Assembly: GCA_934512105.1 (NCBI GenBank)
Contig: CAKSWQ010000031.1
Coordinates: 1-26,193, forward strand
Direction of reading: 5' to 3'
DNA from: an uncultured Faecalibacterium sp.
GTDB lineage: Bacteria > Bacillota > Clostridia > Oscillospirales > Ruminococcaceae
DNA: 26,193 nucleotides
Shown here one piece after another: positions 1 through 7,314 of the stretch (its first letter is position 1; every line of letters starts with the position of its first letter). The notes under the pieces are model-generated. The model saw only the letters and a program-made list of their open reading frames with translations. It made no database searches and had not been told where the DNA came from. A program made the position numbers and the translations under genes.

Positions 1-18
1 GGAGTTTAGGATACGGAT

Positions 19-819
19 ATGAAAACAAAATTGGGTATTGTGGGCTGCGGCTTTCTGGGCAACATCGTGGCTGACGCATGGAAGAAGGGGCTGCTGCCGG
101 ACTACGAGCTGGTGGGCGTGACCAGCCGCACCCGCGCCTCGGCTGAAAAGACCGCAGCTAACGTTGGCTGCGCCGTCTGCGAGAACGTGGACGCACTGCT
201 GGCCCTTGCGCCGGAGTACATCGTGGAGGCTGCCTCGGTGGAGTCAGTGCGCGCCATGGCCATTCCGGTGCTGAAGCGGGGCGTCAATCTGGTCATTCTG
301 TCCATTGGTGCCTTTGCGGATCTGGATTTCTACGCACAGGTCAAGGCAGCTGCCGTGGAGGGCGGTGCCAAGGTACATCTGGCCAGCGGTGCCATCGGCG
401 GCTTTGACGTGCTGCAAACCGTCACCCTGATGGCACAGGCACAGGGCCTGCCGGAGACTGCCGGCATCGAGACCCATACCGGTGCAAAGGGCTTCCGCAA
501 CACCCCGGTGTGGGCAGAGCATCTGCTGACCGACACCGAAAAGACCACCGTGTTCACCGGCAACGCAAAGCAGGCCATTGCTACCTTCCCCCGCCGGGTG
601 AACGTGGCTGTGGCTACCTCTCTGGCCACCACCGGCCCCGAGATCACCGGTGTGACCATGCACTCCGTGCCCGGCTGGGTGGGCGATGACCACTGCATCA
701 CCGCCGAGATCGAGGGCGTGAAGGCTGTGGTGGATATCTGCTCCTCCACCAGCGCCATTGCGGGCTGGAGCGCCGTCTCCCTGCTGCGCAATCTGGCCTC
801 GCCCGTCTGCTTCTACTAA
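19..819 (+). CDS. Aspartate dehydrogenase-like NAD(P)-dependent oxidoreductase
   Basis: The 266-residue protein matches the aspartate dehydrogenase (NadX-type, DUF108) family in length and layout. An N-terminal Rossmann fold carries G9-C-G11-F-L-G14. The family signature SGAIGG lies at residues 123-128 and a FPRRVNVAVA stretch at 190-199. Family members oxidise L-aspartate to iminoaspartate, which can feed NAD synthesis; the activity here is inferred from the family. D224-H225 lies where the family has its catalytic His region, but the alignment there is loose. A GGAG at the very start of the window sits about 14 nt before the ATG, which is long for a ribosome site. The next gene follows 18 nt later behind a strong site, so the two are likely cotranscribed. 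No nadA or nadC gene is in view to support an NAD role. Confidence 0.8.
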   Translation: MKTKLGIVGCGFLGNIVADAWKKGLLPDYELVGVTSRTRASAEKTAANVGCAVCENVDALLALAPEYIVEAASVESVRAMAIPVLKRGVNLVILSIGAFADLDFYAQVKAAAVEGGAKVHLASGAIGGFDVLQTVTLMAQAQGLPETAGIETHTGAKGFRNTPVWAEHLLTDTEKTTVFTGNAKQAIATFPRRVNVAVATSLATTGPEITGVTMHSVPGWVGDDHCITAEIEGVKAVVDICSSTSAIAGWSAVSLLRNLASPVCFY

Positions 820-837
820 TATAAGGAGGAGTCCGTC

Positions 838-1734
838 ATGTTTGAAAAGCTTGTTGCCATTGAGCCTGTCAGCCTGATCCCCTCTGCCGAGGAGGAGCTG
901 CACCGCTACGCCAAAGAGGTGGTGTTGTACCGGGACGTGCCCGGCAGCGACGCCGAGATGGTACGCCGCATTGGGGACGCCGATGCCGTGCTGCTGAACT
1001 ACACCTCCCGCATGGGCAGGGAGGTCATTGCGCAGTGCCCCAACATCCGCTATATCGGCATGTGCTGCAGCCTGTACTCCGAGGAGAGCGCCAACGTGGA
1101 TATCGCCTACGCACGCACCCGGGGCATCAAGGTGCTGGGCATCCGGGACTACGGTGACCGCGGCGTTGTGGAGTACGTTCTGCACGAGCTGACCGGCCTG
1201 CTGCACGGTTTTGGAATGCCCATGCTGCGGGACGAACCGGTGGAGATCACCGGCCTGAAGGTGGGCATTGTTGGGCTGGGCGTTTCCGGCCGGATGATCG
1301 CCGAGGCGCTGCAATTTATGGGCGCAGAGATCAGCTACTTTGCCCGCAGCGCAAAGCCGGACGCAGAGGCTGCCGGTATGACCTTCAAGCCCCTGCCCCA
1401 GCTGCTGGCAGACAGCGAGGTGGTGTTCACCTGCCTGAACAAGAACGTGCTGCTGCTGGGCGAAAATGAGTTTGCCCAGCTGGGTGCAGGCAAGGTGCTG
1501 TTCAACACCTCCATCGGCCCCGGCTTTGACTCCGCTGCGCTGGAAAAGTGGCTCGACGAACCCGGCACCCATTTCTTCTGCGACACCCGCGCTGCCGCAG
1601 GCCCTGTGGCCGAGGACTTCTTTTCCCGGGAAAACGTGCGCTGCGCCAATGTATCCGCAGGCCGTACCAAACAGGCCTTTGTGCTGCTGAGCAAAAAGGT
1701 GCTGGACAACCTCCGCACCGCACTGAGCGAATAA
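838..1734 (+). CDS. D-2-hydroxyacid dehydrogenase-like NAD-binding protein, catalytic triad apparently lost
   Basis: The 298-residue protein has the D-isomer 2-hydroxyacid dehydrogenase layout. It has a degenerate N-terminal substrate domain, then an NAD-binding domain with G146-L-G148-V-S-G151 and the characteristic NTS-x-G-P-G-F-D stretch at 223-230. Active family members use an Arg in N-x-x-R-G, a Glu in D-V-F-x-x-E-P and a His in T-P-H-x-x-G. Here these positions read I226, a D-T-R-A-A-A-G-P stretch (249-256) without Glu, and N-V-S-A-G (271-275) without His. It is also shorter than the usual 310-330 residues. Cofactor binding looks intact, but classical hydride-transfer chemistry is doubtful. 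An AAGGAGGA site lies 8 nt before the ATG. It sits between the aspartate dehydrogenase-like gene and thiD, apparently in one operon. Confidence 0.8.
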   Translation: MFEKLVAIEPVSLIPSAEEELHRYAKEVVLYRDVPGSDAEMVRRIGDADAVLLNYTSRMGREVIAQCPNIRYIGMCCSLYSEESANVDIAYARTRGIKVLGIRDYGDRGVVEYVLHELTGLLHGFGMPMLRDEPVEITGLKVGIVGLGVSGRMIAEALQFMGAEISYFARSAKPDAEAAGMTFKPLPQLLADSEVVFTCLNKNVLLLGENEFAQLGAGKVLFNTSIGPGFDSAALEKWLDEPGTHFFCDTRAAAGPVAEDFFSRENVRCANVSAGRTKQAFVLLSKKVLDNLRTALSE

Positions 1735-1757
1735 AAAATAATAAGGAGTGTTTTACT

Positions 1758-2558
1758 ATGAAAACTGCATTGACCATTGCCGGCAGTGATTCCAGCGGCG
1801 GCGCCGGGATCCAGGCCGATATCAAGACCATGACCGCCAACGGCGTGTTTGCCATGAGCGCCATTACTGCCCTGACGGCACAGAACACCACCGGCGTAAC
1901 CGCCATTTTTGACACCACACCGCAGTTTCTGGCACAGCAGCTCGATGCCGTATTCACCGACATCTACCCGGATGCAGTGAAGATCGGCATGGTATCCTCT
2001 GCCCCTCTCATCGACACCATCGCCGAGCGGCTGCGCTTCTACGGCGCAAAGCATATCGTGGTGGACCCCGTGATGGTGGCTACCTCCGGCGCAAAGCTGC
2101 TGCAGGACGATGCCGTGCAGGCGCTGACCGAAAAGCTGCTGCCGCTGGCCGAGGTGCTTACCCCCAACATCCCGGAGGCTGAGATTTTGTCCGGCATGCA
2201 CATTGCTAACGCTGCCGACATGGAAGCCGCTGCCCGCACCATCAGCGAGCGTTACGGCTGCGCCGTGCTGTGCAAGGGCGGCCACCAGATCAACGATGCC
2301 GACGACCTTTTGTGGCGCGGCGGCACCGGCAAGTGGTTCAAGGGCAAGCGCATTGCAAACCCCAACACCCACGGCACCGGCTGCACCCTGTCCAGCGCCA
2401 TTGCTTCCAATCTTGCCAAGGGCTACGACCTTGACACTGCCGTGGAGCGCGCCAAGGCCTACATTTCCGGCTGTCTGTCTGCCATGCTGGATCTGGGGCA
2501 CGGCTCCGGCCCCATGGACCACACCTTCAACCTGAAGGGAGATTTCGTCCGTGACTGA
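1758..2558 (+). CDS. thiD: Hydroxymethylpyrimidine / phosphomethylpyrimidine kinase ThiD
   Basis: ThiD phosphorylates 4-amino-5-hydroxymethyl-2-methylpyrimidine (HMP) to HMP-P and then HMP-PP, the pyrimidine half of thiamine. The 266-residue product has the normal family length. It carries the N-terminal GSDSSGGAGIQAD motif (9-21), the VVDPVMVATSG segment (101-111) and the ribokinase-fold anion hole G206-T-G-C209. The reading frame stays open far upstream, but I place the start at 1758 because AAGGAG lies at a good distance and the protein then begins exactly like the family. Its last 8 nt overlap tenA, pointing to translational coupling. The pair fits salvage of the thiamine pyrimidine; no thiC, thiE or thiazole genes are visible. 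Confidence 0.95.
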   Translation: MKTALTIAGSDSSGGAGIQADIKTMTANGVFAMSAITALTAQNTTGVTAIFDTTPQFLAQQLDAVFTDIYPDAVKIGMVSSAPLIDTIAERLRFYGAKHIVVDPVMVATSGAKLLQDDAVQALTEKLLPLAEVLTPNIPEAEILSGMHIANAADMEAAARTISERYGCAVLCKGGHQINDADDLLWRGGTGKWFKGKRIANPNTHGTGCTLSSAIASNLAKGYDLDTAVERAKAYISGCLSAMLDLGHGSGPMDHTFNLKGDFVRD

Positions 2559-3228
2559 CCTGCCCTTTGTTTCGGCGCTGGTGCAGGCCGACCTGCCCGT
2601 GTGGGAACAGTGTTTGCAGACCGAGTTTCTGCAAAAGATGGAAAACGGCACCCTGAGCGAGGACTGCTTTAAGAGCTACCTTGTGGAGGACAGCCTGTAT
2701 CTGCGGGAGTACGCCAAAATTTTTGCGTGGGGCATGACCAAGGCCACCACCATGGCGGCCATGCGCACCTACTATTCCCTGCTGTCCTTCGTGCAGGAAA
2801 ACGAAGATCTGACCCGGCTGCGGTATCTGGAGCAGTACGGCCTGCGAGAGGCTGACATCCAGTCCCTGCCCCTGCGGCCGGAGAACCGCGCCTATTTGGA
2901 CTGCATGATCGATGCCGCCCGCACCGGCGAGGGCGAGGCCGAGTGCCTGATGGCCTGCCTGCCCTGTATGCTGAGCTACGGCTGGCTGTTCCAGAAGCTT
3001 TTGAAGCGTTCTCCCGCCGTAAAGGACACCTACTACGGCGCTCTGGTGCTGGACTACGCCGGCCCCGGCTATGATGCTGCCTGCCGCGCATGGGCAGAAC
3101 GCGCCGAAGCAGCCTGCACCGGCCTTTCGCCGGAGCGCGCTGCCCGCTGCCGCGCAATCTTCCGCGCCTGCTCGGAGCACGAGCTGCACTTCTGGGAGAT
3201 GTGCGCAACACCCCGGACGGATATTTAG
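2551..3228 (+). CDS. tenA: TenA family aminopyrimidine aminohydrolase / thiaminase II
   Basis: TenA proteins hydrolyse aminomethylpyrimidine breakdown products of thiamine to HMP, and some cleave thiamine itself. The 225-residue product has the all-helical family pattern. Visible active-site candidates are the acidic residue in V-E-D47-S-L-Y50-L, the Cys of C-L-P-C139-M-L-S-Y, and the late Glu of E211-L-H-F-W. These match the Asp, Cys and Glu used in characterised TenA enzymes. The start is a GTG inside the end of thiD, preceded by AAGGGAG. Overlap with thiD supports a shared job: TenA yields HMP and ThiD phosphorylates it. A strong hairpin terminator begins 14 nt after the stop, so the operon ends here. 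Confidence 0.88.
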   Translation: MTDLPFVSALVQADLPVWEQCLQTEFLQKMENGTLSEDCFKSYLVEDSLYLREYAKIFAWGMTKATTMAAMRTYYSLLSFVQENEDLTRLRYLEQYGLREADIQSLPLRPENRAYLDCMIDAARTGEGEAECLMACLPCMLSYGWLFQKLLKRSPAVKDTYYGALVLDYAGPGYDAACRAWAERAEAACTGLSPERAARCRAIFRACSEHELHFWEMCATPRTDI

Positions 3229-3241
3229 TCTATGATACGCA

Positions 3242-3280
3242 AACGACCCACTGCAAGCTTTATGCAGTGGGTCGTTTATT
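3242..3280 (+). terminator. Rho-independent terminator after tenA
   Basis: A perfect 14-bp stem (3242-3255 with 3263-3276) encloses a 7-nt loop and is followed by TTTATTTTC. It closes the four-gene plus-strand operon. The A-rich 5' side gives only a short U-run on the other strand, so any use by the convergent decarboxylase operon would be weaker. Confidence 0.9.
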
Positions 3281-3290
3281 TTCAGCCTAC

Positions 3291-3427
3291 TTACCCCTTC
3301 CGTCTGCTCCCGTTGGTCGCAGCCACCTTCCCCAAGGGGACGGCTTTTGTAGCAACTGACAACTTTCCGGCACATCCATAAGGCGTCCCCTTGGGGAAGC
3401 TGTCGCCGCAGGCGGCTGAAGGGGTAA
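3291..3427. repeat. Compound palindromic intergenic repeat, copy A
   Basis: This 137-bp element is an interrupted inverted repeat. The outer arms are TTACCCCTTC (3291-3300) and GAAGGGGTAA (3418-3427). Inner 15-bp arms lie at 3328-3342 and 3384-3398, and each inner arm is itself self-complementary (TCCCCAAGGGGA core). Related units occur at 7315-7526 and 11593-11715. It fills the gap between two convergent operons, and no reading frame there looks like a gene. The form fits a REP/MITE-like interspersed repeat of Faecalibacterium-type genomes. Confidence 0.75.
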
Positions 3428-3440
3428 ATATCAATATTCT

Positions 3441-4859
3441 TTATCGCAGCACCGAGAGTTCTTCGATGCCATAGCGCTGCATCAGGGCGATGGCCGCCGG
3501 GGTGATCTCCTCGCCGCTGACCGCCACGGGGATGGCAGGCGGGCAGGACACCGTAGGCATGGCACACACCCGCCCCAGCGCCTTGTGCACCGGGATGCGT
3601 ACCTGTGCGCCCAGCACAGCCTGCCGGATGGTACACCGCTGCACCGCCTGCTGCTGCAAGGCGGCAAACTCCCCTGCCCGGTTCTCGGGGCGGGGCAGCC
3701 CGGCGGGCACCGCAGCCAGAAGCTGTTCCAGCGCCGTTTGCAGGCGTTCAAAATCCTGCGGCGGGTTTTCCGGGGTGAACATCAGCACCACATAGCGGGG
3801 GTCGGCATACTCGCACTCCAGCTGTGCGCGGCGCAGAGCATCTGCCAGCGCCGTGCCGGTGCAGCCAAGGGCGGCGGCATCCAGCGTGAGCTTCATCGGC
3901 TCCTGCTGCGCCCCGGCAACCGCCAGCGGCACCAGGCACTGCCGCGCCGCTGCGGCCTTGTTCAGGCTGCGGCGCAGACCTTCCAGCGCCGCGCAGCACT
4001 GCATCAGCCGCCGGGGGTAGTCCCCTGCCAGCACCGCGTTGCACACATCCAGCGATTGCAGAATGAGGTAAGAGGGACTGGTGGAGCCGAACAGCGCCAG
4101 CGCACCCCGCACAGCCGCTTCGTTTAGCACAGGGGCATCGTGCGCCAGATGCAGATACGCGCCGCCGGTGACCACCGGCAGAGTCTTGTGGGCAGAGTCG
4201 CAGCACATGGCCGCGCCCTGCGCGATGGGGTGACAGTTCTGCGGCAGAAAGCGCAGATAGGCTCCGTGGGCGTTATCCACCAGCAGGGGCACGCCCTGCG
4301 CCCGGCAGACTGCCGCCAACGCCGGGATATCCTGCACCCCGCCCAGATAATCCGGGCTGGTGACGTACACGCCAAAGGGGGAATTCCCCTGCTGCGCCAG
4401 CGCGTTCAGCGCCCCGGTCAGCGCTTCGGCTGTGACAGGGCAGCTACACAGTGCGCCCTCTGCCTGCGCAGACGGCCAGAGCCAGCAGATGTCAAAATCC
4501 AGCAGCGCCGCCGCGTACAGCAGCGCCTTGTGGGCGTTGCGGGCAGCCAGCAGCACCGGGCGCTTGCCGCTTTGCGGTGCGCCTTGCAGCGCCAGAAACA
4601 GCATGGCGCGGATGCACTGGGACGAGCCCTCGGTGCTGTAATAGCTGTGCGCCGTGCCGAACAGCCGGGTGGCGTTGGCTTCGCTTTCGGCAATGATGCC
4701 CTCCGGCGCGTAAAGCTCGTCTGCGCCGCAGATCTCGGTGATGTCCAGCGGCTCAAAGCCCAGCAGGCTCTGCCCCTTGTGGCCGGGCATGTGCAGCCGG
4801 GCGGTGCCGGACTGCGCATAGCTGCGCACAAAATCCACGATGGGGGTGGTCATGCTCAT
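3441..4859 (-). CDS. Orn/Lys/Arg decarboxylase-family PLP enzyme (YaaO-like)
   Basis: The 472-residue protein belongs to the short form of the Orn/Lys/Arg decarboxylase family (fold-type I PLP enzymes, compare Bacillus YaaO). Visible marks are HMPGHKG at 23-29, an ADELY segment at 46-50, D195-N-A-H198 contacting the cofactor, and the PLP lysine K225 in S-A-H-K-T-L-P-V-V-T-G-G. A small C-terminal domain follows from about residue 385. The substrate cannot be told from sequence; basic amino acids, giving a polyamine or agmatine, would be the family expectation. Its ATG overlaps the stop of the SCIFF maturase gene in an ATGA arrangement, so the two are translationally coupled. That pairing may be functional or only a shared transcript. 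Confidence 0.9.
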   Translation of the reverse strand: MSMTTPIVDFVRSYAQSGTARLHMPGHKGQSLLGFEPLDITEICGADELYAPEGIIAESEANATRLFGTAHSYYSTEGSSQCIRAMLFLALQGAPQSGKRPVLLAARNAHKALLYAAALLDFDICWLWPSAQAEGALCSCPVTAEALTGALNALAQQGNSPFGVYVTSPDYLGGVQDIPALAAVCRAQGVPLLVDNAHGAYLRFLPQNCHPIAQGAAMCCDSAHKTLPVVTGGAYLHLAHDAPVLNEAAVRGALALFGSTSPSYLILQSLDVCNAVLAGDYPRRLMQCCAALEGLRRSLNKAAAARQCLVPLAVAGAQQEPMKLTLDAAALGCTGTALADALRRAQLECEYADPRYVVLMFTPENPPQDFERLQTALEQLLAAVPAGLPRPENRAGEFAALQQQAVQRCTIRQAVLGAQVRIPVHKALGRVCAMPTVSCPPAIPVAVSGEEITPAAIALMQRYGIEELSVLR

Positions 4860-6307
4860 TCGCAGGCTTCGCCGTCGGCGCAGGCGTTGCAGGTGGAGCC
4901 CAGCTCAATGGGCACCTCGATGCCCTTGGCAGCCAGTTCCTGATTCTCCGCAACCTTGATCATAATGGCGCACTCCATGCGCTTTTTGAACAGCTCGCAG
5001 CCGTACTCGTACACGCCGGTAATGCTGCCGGTGGCGTGGTAGGAGTTGGCAGCGCAGCCGCCGGAGCAGTACAGCTTTGCCCAGCAGTCCTGACACTCCT
5101 TGCGGGCGTAGGCGTTGCAGTGCTTGAACTCATCCCGCACGGCGGTGTTGGTAACGCCCTTCCAGATATCGCCCAGCAGGTACTTGGGATCGCCCACGAA
5201 CTGGTGGCAGGGGTACAGATCGCCCCAGGGGGTAACGGCCATGTACTCGGTGCCGGAGCCGCAGCCGGAGATGCGCTTATAGATGCAGGGGCCGCCGGTC
5301 AGGTCGATCATGTAGTGGTAGAAAGTAAAGCCTCTGCCCTCCCGGTCGCGCTTGATCATCTCCTTGGCAAGGATCTCGTACTGCTCCTTCAGGATGGGCA
5401 GGTCGGCCTCGGTCAGGGCGCTGGGGTCGCTGGGGTCGCAGACCACCGGCTCCATGCTCAGCTCGGTAAAGCCGAGGTCTGCCATGTGGAAGATATCGTT
5501 GGTGAAGTCGGTGTTATAGTGGGTATAGGTACCGCGCATATAGTAGTTCTTGTCGCCGCGCTTCTTGACGAACTCCTGGAACTTGGGCACGATGCGGTCG
5601 TAGCTGCCGTTGCCTGCGCAGTCCACGCGGAAGCGGTCGTTGACCTCCTTGCGGCCATCCAGACTCAGCACCACGTTGTGGCACTCCTTGTTGCAGAAAT
5701 CGATGACGTCATCATCGATCAGCACGCCGTTGGTGGTCATGGTAAAGCGGAAGTTCTTGTTATGGATCTTTTCCTGCTCGCGGCAGTAAGCCACCAGCTT
5801 TTTGACCATGTCAAAGTTCATCAGCGGCTCGCCGCCAAAGAAGTCCACTTCCAGATTGCGGCGGGTGCCGCTGTTCTCGATGAGGAAGTCCATAGCGCGC
5901 TTGCCCACCTCAAAGCTCATCAGCGCGCGGTCGCCGTGGTAGCGTCCCTGCGAAGCAAAGCAGTAAGAGCAGCTCAGGTTGCAGCTATGGGCAACGTGCA
6001 GGCACAGGGCCTTTACCACGGTGTTGCGGTTCTTGAAGTCAAAGGCCATGTCCTTATAGACATCCGGGCTCCACAGCTTGCCGTTTTCCTTCAGGCTGGT
6101 CACATCATCGATGCACTGGCGCAGGTCCTCCTCGGTCACGTCCGGGCGGCTGCCGTACTTTGCCAGCATGGCGGCAACGATCTCGTCTGCGGTATGCTCC
6201 GGGTACATGGCGATGACATCGTAGGCCACCTCGTCCACAACGTGCACCGAGCCGCTGCAGGTGTCCAGCACGATGTTATAACCGTTTAATTGATACTGAT
6301 GTACCAT
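4856..6307 (-). CDS. scfB: SCIFF (six-cysteine) peptide radical SAM maturase
   Basis: This radical SAM/SPASM enzyme installs thioether cross-links (Cys sulfur to a residue backbone) in the SCIFF ranthipeptide encoded just upstream. The 483-residue product has an N-terminal peptide-recognition region (about 1-95). The radical SAM cluster site is C109-x3-C113-x2-C116, with the SAM-binding G-G-E at 158-160. A Cys-rich SPASM domain for auxiliary clusters follows (Cys at 341, 349, 367, 397, 405, 408, 414, 418, 437). The extreme C-terminus adds C473-x2-C476 and C482. The start is set at 6307 because GGAG lies 6 nt upstream and the protein then begins MVHQYQLNG; an ATG 12 nt earlier lacks a good site. 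The precursor gene, a terminator hairpin, this gene and a PLP decarboxylase follow in order. Confidence 0.95.
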   Translation of the reverse strand: MVHQYQLNGYNIVLDTCSGSVHVVDEVAYDVIAMYPEHTADEIVAAMLAKYGSRPDVTEEDLRQCIDDVTSLKENGKLWSPDVYKDMAFDFKNRNTVVKALCLHVAHSCNLSCSYCFASQGRYHGDRALMSFEVGKRAMDFLIENSGTRRNLEVDFFGGEPLMNFDMVKKLVAYCREQEKIHNKNFRFTMTTNGVLIDDDVIDFCNKECHNVVLSLDGRKEVNDRFRVDCAGNGSYDRIVPKFQEFVKKRGDKNYYMRGTYTHYNTDFTNDIFHMADLGFTELSMEPVVCDPSDPSALTEADLPILKEQYEILAKEMIKRDREGRGFTFYHYMIDLTGGPCIYKRISGCGSGTEYMAVTPWGDLYPCHQFVGDPKYLLGDIWKGVTNTAVRDEFKHCNAYARKECQDCWAKLYCSGGCAANSYHATGSITGVYEYGCELFKKRMECAIMIKVAENQELAAKGIEVPIELGSTCNACADGEACE

Positions 6308-6331
6308 TTTACACTCCATTCCAGATTACAC

Positions 6332-6360
6332 AAAAAAATGCCGCCCGGCAAAGGCGGCAT
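6332..6360 (-). terminator. Terminator between SCIFF precursor and maturase genes
   Basis: On the minus strand an 8-bp stem ATGCCGCC/GGCGGCAT with a 7-nt loop is followed by seven T. It starts 14 nt after the precursor stop and ends 24 nt before the maturase start. Partial read-through here would give many copies of precursor mRNA per copy of enzyme mRNA, a common arrangement in RiPP loci. Confidence 0.85.
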
Positions 6361-6374
6361 AGGGTTTGCAAAAA

Positions 6375-6521
6375 TTACTTGTTGCTGTTCTCGCACTGCT
6401 GGTTAGCCACGCCGCAGGAGGTCTTGCAGGCGGACTGGCAGGAAGTCTGGCACTCGCCGCAGCCACCGGTCTTAACGCTCTTGGTCAGGTCACGAGTAGC
6501 AATAGTCTTGATACGCTCCAT
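6375..6521 (-). CDS. scfA: SCIFF ranthipeptide precursor (48 aa, six Cys)
   Basis: This short gene encodes a 48-residue peptide beginning MERIKTIATRDL. Six cysteines sit at 21, 24, 28, 32, 36 and 43, which is the pattern named SCIFF (six cysteines in forty-five residues). The first 20 residues act as leader with the typical KTGGCGEC junction. The Cys-rich core, with Thr, Ser and Ala between the cysteines, is the expected substrate for thioether formation by the maturase downstream. An AGAGAGG ribosome site lies 8 nt before the ATG. A promoter is found about 75-100 nt upstream and a terminator directly after the stop. SCIFF is conserved across Clostridia and has been tied to population-level signalling in some; its role here is unknown. 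Confidence 0.96.
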   Translation of the reverse strand: MERIKTIATRDLTKSVKTGGCGECQTSCQSACKTSCGVANQQCENSNK

Positions 6522-6593
6522 GATAGAAACCTCTCTAACTCTCAAAAATTTATCGCGCCGGGCATAAACCCCGGTACGCTTTTATCTTGTAAT

Positions 6594-6622
6594 AGGATAT
6601 CACGCAGCGCGGCTTTTGTCAA
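6594..6622 (-). promoter_or_regulatory. Promoter of the SCIFF operon
   Basis: The minus strand reads TTGACA, a 17-nt spacer, then TATCCT. The leader that follows (about 65 nt) contains a CCGGG/CCCGG hairpin near 6563-6580 before the ribosome site of the precursor gene. The promoter lies just after the DUF2508 stop codon, so the SCIFF genes have their own start. Confidence 0.8.
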
Positions 6623-6642
6623 GATTTTTTCGCTGACCGTTT

Positions 6643-6930
6643 TTATCCGCCCATGGGCTGGTAGCGGGTAAGCACCGTATGCAGCCCCAGCTCCCGGGCG
6701 CGTGCCAGTAAGTACCGGTAGCGGCACAGCAGCGCCTGCCGCTCGTAGATGCGCTGCTCGATAAGGTCGGTATCCACCTCCATGTCAAACATCATCTCGT
6801 TGCGCTTCAGACAGAACAGGCATTCCTTCAGTTCCTCTTCCAGCTCCGGGTGGTAGCGCTCGTGCTCGGTATCCCGCGGGACGCGGGACGAAAGCAGGGT
6901 CTGGGCGTTCTGTGTGGTTCGTTCCGGCAT
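6643..6930 (-). CDS. DUF2508 family protein (YaaL-like)
   Basis: The 95-residue acidic-to-neutral protein carries the DUF2508 signature near its end: D-M-E-V-D-T-D-L-I-E-x-R-I-Y-E-R-Q-A-L (49-67), followed by R-Y-x-Y-L-L-A-R-A. This resembles Bacillus YaaL, a small protein of unknown function. It probably forms a helical hairpin; no membrane segment or signal peptide is seen. The frame extends upstream, but the start at 6930 is chosen because AAGGAGG lies 6 nt before it. It is the gene immediately upstream of the SCIFF unit, which nevertheless has its own promoter. The first 25 residues are weakly conserved and could be wrong. Confidence 0.75.
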   Translation of the reverse strand: MPERTTQNAQTLLSSRVPRDTEHERYHPELEEELKECLFCLKRNEMMFDMEVDTDLIEQRIYERQALLCRYRYLLARARELGLHTVLTRYQPMGG

Positions 6931-7086
6931 AGGCATCCTCCTTCTGGTACTTTGCAAGGTTTTGTACCTTCCAGTATAGGCGATGCGTTGCGCAGAATGT
7001 GCCGAAGTGCGGCAGCGCTCCGGCGCAGACGATCCGGCGCTGCTGCGTCATTTTCCAAAAAAGTACAACTTTTTTCAAAAATGTGC

Positions 7087-7115
7087 TTGACAACTCCGGG
7101 CTTTTCCCGTATAAT
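7087..7115 (+). promoter_or_regulatory. Consensus promoter of tRNA-Gln
   Basis: TTGACA (7087-7092), a 17-nt spacer and TATAAT (7110-7115) give an exact sigma-A consensus. The tRNA begins 44 nt after the -10 box, so a short 5' leader must be removed by RNase P. This fits high constitutive expression of a lone tRNA gene. Confidence 0.93.
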
Positions 7116-7158
7116 AGCACACGTTGAGCGGCTCACCCCGCAAAACACAATCGAATAT

Positions 7159-7232
7159 TGGGGATTTGCATAGTGGTAGTGCGGTAGACTCTGACTCTAC
7201 TTGTGGGAGTTCGATTCTCTCATCCCCAACCA
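7159..7232 (+). tRNA. tRNA-Gln (anticodon CUG)
   Basis: The cloverleaf folds cleanly. The acceptor TGGGGAT (7159-7165) pairs with ATCCCCA (7222-7228), and a short D arm GCA/TGC follows. The anticodon stem GTAGA (7184-7188) pairs with TCTAC around loop CTCTGAC, so the anticodon is CTG at 7191-7193. The T stem GGGAG/CTCTC closes loop TTCGATT. The discriminator A is at 7229 and CCA (7230-7232) is encoded. The U-A first acceptor pair and CUG anticodon identify glutamine. It stands alone between its own promoter and terminator. Confidence 0.96.
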
Positions 7233-7237
7233 GAATA

Positions 7238-7268
7238 AAGCCATCTGAGGAAACTCAGGTGGCTTTTC
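7238..7268 (+). terminator. Terminator of tRNA-Gln
   Basis: A 12-bp stem (7238-7249 with 7254-7265, one G-T pair) with a GAAA tetraloop is followed by a short T-run. It starts 5 nt after the encoded CCA. Confidence 0.88.
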
Positions 7269-7314
7269 TGTTTGTCTTATTCTGCGCCACAAGAGTCCCC
7301 CTTGCCGGGTCACC

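Noticed and set aside
1548..1757. Longer N-terminus for ThiD
   Set aside because: The extra part overlaps the preceding gene, and the family start with its ribosome site is at 1758.
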